A DNA stretch of 64,000 nt from PALSA-607 sp036510735 (lineage in GTDB: Bacteria; Actinomycetota; Actinomycetes; Acidothermales; Acidothermaceae): contig DATCDK010000225.1 of the NCBI GenBank assembly GCA_036510735.1, forward strand, positions 4,952 to 68,951, read 5' to 3'. A model generated the notes under the pieces. The model saw only the letters and a program-made list of their open reading frames with translations, did no database searches and had not been told where the DNA came from. Both the position numbers and the translations under genes were made by a program. Positions within the stretch are counted from its first letter, which is position 1. Each line of letters starts with the position of its first letter. Below, piece by piece: positions 58,968-64,000 of this stretch.

Positions 58968-59357
58968 CTATGCGGGTGGCGGAGTTTGGATTCGCACAAG
59001 CTTGGTGAGCCCGACTAAGTCGGCGGGGTTGCGGGTCCACAGTGTCGCGTCGTGCGCGACGGCAGTTGCGGCAATGAGCAGGTCGGCCATTCGTGCCCGC
59101 GGCTTACGTCCGGCGGATACGACTGCTGCGGCCAGTCGCCCGTATTCGCGTGCCACGACTTCGTCGACCGGGAGCGCGTCGAAGGTGCGTTCGATGACGG
59201 CGAGGCGACGCAGCCGCTCTGCCCGCGTCGCATCGGAACGGGTCACCAGCACCCCGAAGTGCAACTCAGCTAATGACACCGCGCTGATGGCGACTTCACC
59301 CTCGACCGGTCCAGGATCAGGACCTAGCAGCACGCTGGTATCGAGCACGATCCTCAT
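58968..59357 (-). CDS. vapC: VapC-type PIN-domain toxin
   Basis: 129 residues. PIN ribonuclease residues: Asp in VLDTSVLLG, Glu in SAVSLAELHFG, and Asp in RMADLLIAATA, with the late polar site in TRNPADL. Expected to cleave tRNA or other RNA when released from its antitoxin. The start overlaps the antitoxin stop by 4 bp (ATGA), the standard type II toxin-antitoxin order of antitoxin first. Confidence 0.93.
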   Translation of the reverse strand: MRIVLDTSVLLGPDPGPVEGEVAISAVSLAELHFGVLVTRSDATRAERLRRLAVIERTFDALPVDEVVAREYGRLAAAVVSAGRKPRARMADLLIAATAVAHDATLWTRNPADLVGLTKLVRIQTPPPA

Positions 59358-59599
59358 CGGGTAAACGGATCGGTCACGCTTTGGTCGACGCTGTCGCGAT
59401 CAGTTCGCCAGTCAGGATCAGCCGGCCCGCGAAAGATCTCCCGTACGTCGGCTCCTTGCCTCCATCGGTGGCGGCGCACCGGGCCCAGTTCGGCGACTTC
59501 GCGCCCGCTGACGGTAATCGTCACGGTGGCACCCGCTTCGGCCTGTCGGACCAATTCACTGGCCTGCTGACGGAGCTCACGCAACCCAGTCGTCGTCAT
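59354..59599 (-). CDS. vapB: Phd/YefM-type antitoxin
   Basis: 81 residues from ATG 59599; ATG 59617 is an alternative. The N-terminal Phd/YefM DNA-binding fold is clear: TGLRELRQQASELVRQAEAGATVTITVSGREVAELGPV. The acidic C-terminal tail (about 50-81, GPADPDWRTDRDSVD) would wrap the toxin. It binds its own promoter in related systems. Confidence 0.92.
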   Translation of the reverse strand: MTTTGLRELRQQASELVRQAEAGATVTITVSGREVAELGPVRRHRWRQGADVREIFRGPADPDWRTDRDSVDQSVTDPFTR

Positions 59600-59679
59600 G
59601 GAGCCATGGTAGCGCATGTGCTACAGGGGGAGAACAACTCGAGTGCAGAAAGACAGGCCAGCCCGTTACCGTCTCGGTC

Positions 59680-60138
59680 ATGACCGCGGATGCGTTCGTG
59701 CCAGTCGGATTCGATCCGCCGACGTCACTGGCCACTGACCAGTTCCACCTCGAACCGTTGGGACCGCAGCACAATCAGGCCGATCATGCCGCCTGGATGT
59801 CGAGCATCGAGCACATTCGCTCGACTCCCGGCTATCCCGACGGCAACTGGCCACCACTCACCGGCATGACGCTCGAGCGGAACCTTGCCGACCTTCGCCG
59901 GCACGCCGACGACTTCACCCGGGGCGTCGGTTTCACCTTCACCGTCCTCGACCCAGATGACAACGACGTGATCGGCTGCGTGTACCTGTATCCCTCAGCC
60001 TCCGAGAAGTGGGACGTCACAGTGCAGTCGTGGGTGCGGGCCGACAGATCGGCGCTCGACCGGCCACTCGCCGACGCCGTCGCAGGCTGGCTCGCCACCG
60101 ACTGGCTATGGGTGCGTGTGGATCGCTGCGGTCGCTGA
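59680..60138 (+). CDS. GNAT-like acetyltransferase
   Basis: 152 residues from ATG 59680. The opening LATDQFHLEPLGPQHNQADHAAWMSSIEHIRSTPG is characteristic of an actinobacterial GNAT subgroup, followed by FTFTVLDPDDNDVIGCVYLYP and a shortened C-terminus ending DRCGR. The canonical acetyl-CoA loop is poorly conserved (SWVRADRSALD), so catalytic activity is uncertain. It stands alone, divergent from the antitoxin. Confidence 0.85.
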   Translation: MTADAFVPVGFDPPTSLATDQFHLEPLGPQHNQADHAAWMSSIEHIRSTPGYPDGNWPPLTGMTLERNLADLRRHADDFTRGVGFTFTVLDPDDNDVIGCVYLYPSASEKWDVTVQSWVRADRSALDRPLADAVAGWLATDWLWVRVDRCGR

Positions 60139-60254
60139 GTCGTGATCGCGGCGATCGGTCCGAGACATTGTTGTCACAAATGTCGATCTGCGAGTGGCGC
60201 AGTTCGTCGTCCAACTAGAAGGCCCAGCCGGGCTCGAGCTGACAGGACGAAGAC

Positions 60255-60614
60255 ATGGCGAAGTTTCTGGTCTTGATCTACGGCGACGAAGTGCGCTGGA
60301 ACGCAATGTCCGCGGACGAGATGCGCGCCCACGACGCTGCCCACGTCGCGTTCAGCAAGGCTGCGGGCTCGAGAATCATCAATGGCGAGGAGCTGGAGTC
60401 GCCGTTGAAGGCGAGGACATTGCGCCGTCGCCACTCAGCTCGCACTGCCGCTGCGACTGACGGGCCGTTCGTCGAGACGAAGGAGATCCTCGGCGGTTAC
60501 TACCTCCTTGAGGCAGAAAATCTCGACGAGGTCGAGGCGCTCGTCGCATTGCTGCCTGAGGTACAGGCTGACCACAGTGGAGTCGAGATCCGGCCAGTCG
60601 TCGACCACGGGTGA
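60255..60614 (+). CDS. YCII-related (DGPF-domain) protein
   Basis: 119 residues. KFLVLIYGDEVRWNAM at the start, TDGPFVETKEILGGYYLLEAENLDEVEALV in the centre (DGPF motif) and VEIRPVV at the end define the family. Such proteins are very often encoded beside an ECF sigma factor; here a sigma gene starts 49 bp downstream in the same direction. Small dimeric ferredoxin-like fold; function is unclear. Confidence 0.93.
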   Translation: MAKFLVLIYGDEVRWNAMSADEMRAHDAAHVAFSKAAGSRIINGEELESPLKARTLRRRHSARTAAATDGPFVETKEILGGYYLLEAENLDEVEALVALLPEVQADHSGVEIRPVVDHG

Positions 60615-60663
60615 TGCCCGACCACCGTTGACCGGTGGCCTGGTGCCTGAACGGTGTAAACGG

Positions 60664-61167
60664 ATGCCGGCGCTGTGGCGTAGTAGGGGTGTGGTGCAAC
60701 TGGAGTTCGCGGACTTCTACGTCGACAGCCGGGATGTTTGCCTGCGGGCAGTGCTGGCTAGCGTCGTAGATCGCAGCCTTGCCGAGGAGTTGGTGGCCGA
60801 GGCGTTCACCCGCGCGTTGATGTCGTGGCCGAAGGTGAGTCAACACCCGGCGCCGCGCGCGTGGGTCGTGCGCACGGCACTCAACACACGGGTGTCCTGG
60901 TGGCGCAAACGTCGCAAAGAGGTGCCGCTGGGCATCACCGCCTGCATGACCGCCGTTGCCGAACCGGTGATGGAGGTTGATCCCGGCCTGCTGCGGGTGT
61001 TGCGTCAACTGCCTCGTCGGCAGCGAGAAGTCATTGCGGTGCGGGTGTTCCTCGATCTCGATACTCGGGGCACCGCCGAACTCTTGGGGATCTCCGAGGG
61101 AACCGTCAAAGCGCACCTTTCGCGCGCCGTCGCGACTCTGCGCGTTCAACTCATCAACCACCAGTAG
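60664..61167 (+). CDS. SigE-like ECF RNA polymerase sigma factor
   Basis: 167 residues if ATG 60664 is used; GTG 60691 or 60694, nearer the conserved LEFADFYVDSRD, is equally possible. Region 2: SLAEELVAEAFTRALMSWPKV and PRAWVVRTALNTRVSWWRKRRKE. Region 4: LRQLPRRQREVIAVRVFLDLDTRGTAELLGISEGTVKAHLSRAVATLR, a clear HTH. It resembles the streptomycete SigE-like group. The next gene, 14 bp downstream, encodes a membrane protein that could be its regulator. Confidence 0.92.
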   Translation: MPALWRSRGVVQLEFADFYVDSRDVCLRAVLASVVDRSLAEELVAEAFTRALMSWPKVSQHPAPRAWVVRTALNTRVSWWRKRRKEVPLGITACMTAVAEPVMEVDPGLLRVLRQLPRRQREVIAVRVFLDLDTRGTAELLGISEGTVKAHLSRAVATLRVQLINHQ

Positions 61168-61181
61168 GCGGAGGTCTTGCC

Positions 61182-61862
61182 ATGACCGAGTACAACTCCG
61201 AGTCAGCATCGGTGCTGACCGCAGTACGCGATGGATTCGCACCTGTCACCATGCACACCTCGCTCGACACGGTTGTCGTTCAGGCGGGCGCCCGTCGGCG
61301 TCGCCGCCGCGCGATGACCGTCACGGCCGTGACCGCGACCGCGACCGCGACCGCTCTGGCGGTCGGAGCAGTTGGCTACGGCCAAGGATCGACGCGCTCT
61401 GCGAAGTCAGCCACGCCTTCGACTGCTGCACAACCCGTGCACATCGTCACCGCGGCGTACACGGTCGATAGCCGACCGAACGGCTCGGTCACGGTGACGT
61501 GGACGAAGCAGGGTTATTTCCAAGACCCGTCCGGTCTGCAAGCGGCACTGCAGACGGCCGGCTTCCCCGTGTTGGTGAAGGTCGGTGAATTTTGCAAGGG
61601 ACCGAGCGACGACGGCTACCTCGATCCGAGTGGTGTGGGCCGTGGCGTTGACCAAGTCATGCAGGCCAGTACCGACAGCAATGGTCAGGTCGTTTTTACC
61701 TTTAACCGGTCTGCGCTGCCCGCGGGTAACGAGTTGTTCATTGGCTATCTCTCGCCCGCACAACTGGCCATTACTCGCGGAGCTCCCGGATCCGTCGAAC
61801 GGCTAGTCCCCACCAACACGACGCTGACCTGCACGACCACGGCACCACCGGCCCACTCCTGA
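61182..61862 (+). CDS. Membrane protein following the sigma gene, candidate anti-sigma factor
   Basis: 226 residues from ATG 61182 (GGAGG 8 bp upstream). A cytoplasmic N-terminus of about 42 residues, ending in ARRRRRR, precedes one membrane helix (about 45-66). The extracellular part is beta-rich with two Cys residues (EFCKG, LTCTT). The topology fits a single-pass anti-sigma factor, but no ZAS zinc motif is present. It is co-transcribed with the sigma factor and converges with the GH8 gene. Confidence 0.65.
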   Translation: MTEYNSESASVLTAVRDGFAPVTMHTSLDTVVVQAGARRRRRRAMTVTAVTATATATALAVGAVGYGQGSTRSAKSATPSTAAQPVHIVTAAYTVDSRPNGSVTVTWTKQGYFQDPSGLQAALQTAGFPVLVKVGEFCKGPSDDGYLDPSGVGRGVDQVMQASTDSNGQVVFTFNRSALPAGNELFIGYLSPAQLAITRGAPGSVERLVPTNTTLTCTTTAPPAHS

Positions 61863-61872
61863 CGCCGAAGTC

Positions 61873-63057
61873 TCACTCGCAAGTGGTCAAGGCACCGGTG
61901 AGCAAAGCGGGGCCCAGCACCGCCCATGCGTCGCCGTAGTAGGTCGGGTTCTGGGCGGCCTGGGTTTGTGCGCGGTCCAGAAGCCCGGTGGCGGCGGCGC
62001 GGTCTCCGGCAGCTTGCGCTGACGCCGCGGCAGCGATCGGTGGTAGTGGATTTTGATTCGGATTCGTCACTGCTCCGTCGAGAGTGAGCGCGATGGCCGT
62101 GGCGCGGTCGCCAACCGATAGGACGGTCCACCACGCAGCCGCCAGTTTGGTGGCGTCTGCCGTGCAACTGGTTGCCAGCCAGATAGGAACGCGTTGCGCG
62201 TCGAGACCGTACTGGACCGGCGCCGATCCGCCGGGCGCGGCGATCGCGGTGAGGGCACCTCCTTTCAGTTGTGCCCAGTCCGGCGGTAGCTGCCTGCCAC
62301 TGTCGGTCAGCTGCTGGAGAAGACGGATGGCACCCGAGGCGGCGCGCGACCATTTCTGGTCACCGGTAAGCGTGGCGAGCTTGTCGTCCACACTCGGCAT
62401 CCAGTAGGAGACGTCGATCGTTGAGACCGCGCCAACAGCCCAGGGACCGGCCGCGACCACGGGCGTGCCGTCGGGTAGCTGAGTCGTCTCGTGGGCGAGG
62501 ACCGCCGCGGCGACCTTCCTCCCGTCGACGTGCAACGAACTACCGTCCGGGCCGTTGTATCGGAGCAACGCGAAGGCGATCAGGATGTCGGCGTCCGACG
62601 CAGATTGTGGGTCCAGTACAGATCCATCGCCGTTGGCGTGATACGACAGCAGCCCATCGGGCCTTTGCAGATGCTGTTTCGTCCAACTCCAGATGCGTTG
62701 CGTGGTCGCGTTGTCCGCGACGAGTTCGGCGATCAGCATTCCGTAGGCCTGGCCCTCGCTGACGATGTCGCCGCCTTGGTCATGGCGGATCACTCGACCA
62801 TCAGCCGTGACGTAGCGAGCCAAGAACGCTCGCGCCGCGGGTTCGCTTGCGGCCGACGAACTCGATGGCGCGTTCGTCGAGAGTGCGCTGGCCGGCACGT
62901 CGAGCGCGTTCGACGGCGCACTAGCGGTCGGGGTTGACACCGCGCTCTTGGCCGTGGCGGTCGGTGCCGTGCTGTGCGAGCAGCTCGTCGTCATCAGCGT
63001 CACAGTCGCCAGCAGCGCCGTGGCAGCCATGAGTCGGCTCTGCGGAGGGTGCGCCAT
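61873..63057 (-). CDS. Glycoside hydrolase family 8 lipoprotein (endoglucanase-like)
   Basis: 394 residues. A signal with lipobox LMTTSC (Cys about 26) is followed by a Ser/Thr/Ala linker and a GH8 (alpha/alpha)6 domain (about 72-390). The catalytic acid is in IVSEGQAYGMLIAEL, and the base region in SASDADILIAFALLRY. IDVSYWMP and YYGDAWAVLGPALL are further family blocks. GH8 includes BcsZ/CMCax cellulases that trim nascent cellulose. It lies 3 bp from the stop of a cellulose-synthase-like glycosyltransferase in the same direction, so the two are very likely one unit. Confidence 0.9.
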   Translation of the reverse strand: MAHPPQSRLMAATALLATVTLMTTSCSHSTAPTATAKSAVSTPTASAPSNALDVPASALSTNAPSSSSAASEPAARAFLARYVTADGRVIRHDQGGDIVSEGQAYGMLIAELVADNATTQRIWSWTKQHLQRPDGLLSYHANGDGSVLDPQSASDADILIAFALLRYNGPDGSSLHVDGRKVAAAVLAHETTQLPDGTPVVAAGPWAVGAVSTIDVSYWMPSVDDKLATLTGDQKWSRAASGAIRLLQQLTDSGRQLPPDWAQLKGGALTAIAAPGGSAPVQYGLDAQRVPIWLATSCTADATKLAAAWWTVLSVGDRATAIALTLDGAVTNPNQNPLPPIAAAASAQAAGDRAAATGLLDRAQTQAAQNPTYYGDAWAVLGPALLTGALTTCE

Positions 63058-63060
63058 CGC

Positions 63061-64000
63061 TTACGGACTGCCGACGGCGGTCGGCGTGACGGCCGGTGTC
63101 GTTGGTGTCGTCGCCGGTGCGGTCGCGCTCGACGTCGGTGTCGCAGTCGGTGCCGTTGGCGTTGCCGTCGGCACCGCCGTTGCGGTCGGCGTAGGTGCGG
63201 CCGTTGCGGTTGGCGTCGCGCTCGGGGCGGATGGTGTCACCCGTGTTGGCGCGGTCGTTGGGGTCGACGCGTTACCAGCAGACGACGCCGGGGCGCTGGC
63301 AGCAGCCGCGGGCGCGGACGCCGGCGCCGTTCCGCTAGGTGCCGACGGCGAAGGTGTCGGCTTCGCCGTGGCGGCCGGCTTCTTGAGAACGGCAGCATGG
63401 CCGCGTGCGGGACCCACGAGGGGCGGGCTCAGCACGCCGGTGCCGCCCGGTGAAGACAGCAACGCCACAACCGCGGCCGTCGAGGCGGCGGCAACCGCCA
63501 ACCCACCGGAAGCGAGGGTGACCTTGCGTGCTGGGGAGGATCGCTGGTACTCGGTCCGGCGCCGCGCCTGCAGTTCCGGCGGAAGTGCGGCGTGCTGTGC
63601 GGCGAGACTGTTCCAGGGCGCGGCAGCGAACGCCAACGTGGGCCAGAGCAGCAGAAGCGCCACGAGTGGGCCACCGAGGCCACTGTGTTGCGACAAGGCG
63701 CCAGCGATGCCGAGAACCCCGAGGATCGCGAGTCCCGTTTCTGCAAGGTTCCCGCGGACTGCGTCTGACCACTTCGCCTCCTCCGCGGTCTTAGGTGTTC
63801 GCACAAACATCGCCTGCTTCGCGTACAGGGCCTGGACGGAGGCACGCGCGACAACCAATGCGGTGCACTGCCAGATCATGAACGCGCCGAGAGCGTCACG
63901 CCATGATGCGCCGGTGCTGCGGCGGAGCAAGGCGACTGCCCGAACCAGACCGAGCACCACCAGCAGCGGTATCGCGCCGATCAAGAATCCGGTCAACTTC
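63061..64000 (-). CDS. Glycosyltransferase family 2 (cellulose-synthase-like), C-terminal part, cut by window edge
   Basis: The open frame reaches the right edge; the first in-window TTG (63996) is not a real start. Visible are the C-terminal membrane helices of a processive GT2 enzyme (FLIGAIPLLVVLGLV, ALGAFMIWQCTALVVARA) and the typical element AMFVRTPKTAEE, then two more helices. A tail of about 120 residues, strongly Pro/Thr/Ala repetitive, follows a last helix (TLASGGLAVAAASTAAVVALL) and may reach the cell surface. The catalytic domain is outside. With the GH8 gene it suggests export of a beta-glucan. Confidence 0.8.
   Translation of the reverse strand, partial: KLTGFLIGAIPLLVVLGLVRAVALLRRSTGASWRDALGAFMIWQCTALVVARASVQALYAKQAMFVRTPKTAEEAKWSDAVRGNLAETGLAILGVLGIAGALSQHSGLGGPLVALLLLWPTLAFAAAPWNSLAAQHAALPPELQARRRTEYQRSSPARKVTLASGGLAVAAASTAAVVALLSSPGGTGVLSPPLVGPARGHAAVLKKPAATAKPTPSPSAPSGTAPASAPAAAASAPASSAGNASTPTTAPTRVTPSAPSATPTATAAPTPTATAVPTATPTAPTATPTSSATAPATTPTTPAVTPTAVGSP

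Noticed and set aside
63061..63400. Pro/Thr-rich tail as a separate secreted protein
   Set aside because: It is continuous in frame with the glycosyltransferase helices and has no start or signal of its own.
1..64000. Prophage, insertion sequence, integron or defence island
   Set aside because: No transposase, integrase, restriction, Cas or other defence genes, and no terminal inverted repeats were found. The only toxin-like genes are the Phd/VapC pair.

Overview
The window is a GC-rich chromosomal segment from an actinobacterium. Three things support this: WhiB and ECF regulators, a LexA box of the actinobacterial TCGAAC-N4-GTTCGA type, and two blocks of conserved actinobacterial gene order. 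One block is amidase / ybaB / recR / DUF5063 / ask / asd (13.0-19.7 kb). The other is metallophosphoesterase / yqeY / PASTA penicillin-binding protein / whiB / two ArsA-like ATPases / DUF4177 / ridA (45.0-52.2 kb). Both follow the order known from Mycobacterium (the Rv3717-Rv3708c and Rv3683-Rv3678c neighbourhoods). The many Pro/Ser/Thr-rich lipoproteins and the rest of the content suggest a free-living relative near Frankiales/Jatrophihabitans rather than a pathogen. The exact taxon cannot be fixed from this sequence alone. I see no rRNA, CRISPR array, insertion sequence or prophage.

Layout. 0-4 kb: a two-component system (kinase cut by the left edge) divergent from a LolA-fold secreted protein plus ABC exporter operon. 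4-9 kb: a YVTN-propeller/cell-wall-binding-repeat protein, a hemerythrin and a secreted phospholipase C-type phosphoesterase with a strong terminator. 8.9-10.9 kb: an ECF41 sigma factor divergent from an epimerase-type partner, with two matching sigma-type promoters back to back. 11-14 kb: an NhaA-DsbA fusion and a lipoprotein amidase. 14.3-19.7 kb: recombination and aspartate-pathway housekeeping genes, including an internal start for the aspartokinase beta subunit. 19.5-26.3 kb: an XRE regulator, an S9 peptidase coupled to a small Cys protein, and a 1250-residue secreted alginate-lyase-like protein with Fn3 and PA14 domains.

26.3-36.1 kb is a lipid-phosphate and membrane island. Two phospholipase-D-like paralogues in opposite orientation enclose two PAP2 phosphatases, a diacylglycerol-kinase-type enzyme, a DUF1206 membrane protein and a UbiB-family kinase, with a DedA protein just outside. 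36.1-37.7 kb is sparse and holds gene remnants. Next come an unusual chemoreceptor with a C-terminal carbohydrate-binding-like domain and a rhomboid-fold protein (37.7-40.1 kb), and a sugar-acid oxidation group (dehydratase, Zn-dehydrogenase, two SDRs; 40.2-44.7 kb). That group is followed by three copies of an 18-bp operator-like motif and a tRNA-Pro gene.

52.3-64 kb: SOS-controlled dinB, a lipoprotein gene broken by one TGA codon, two propeller-type lipoproteins, a Phd/VapC toxin-antitoxin pair, a YCII plus sigma plus membrane-protein group, and at the right edge a GH8 glucanase next to the C-terminus of a cellulose-synthase-like glycosyltransferase. All calls come from reading the sequence. 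No database search was run.
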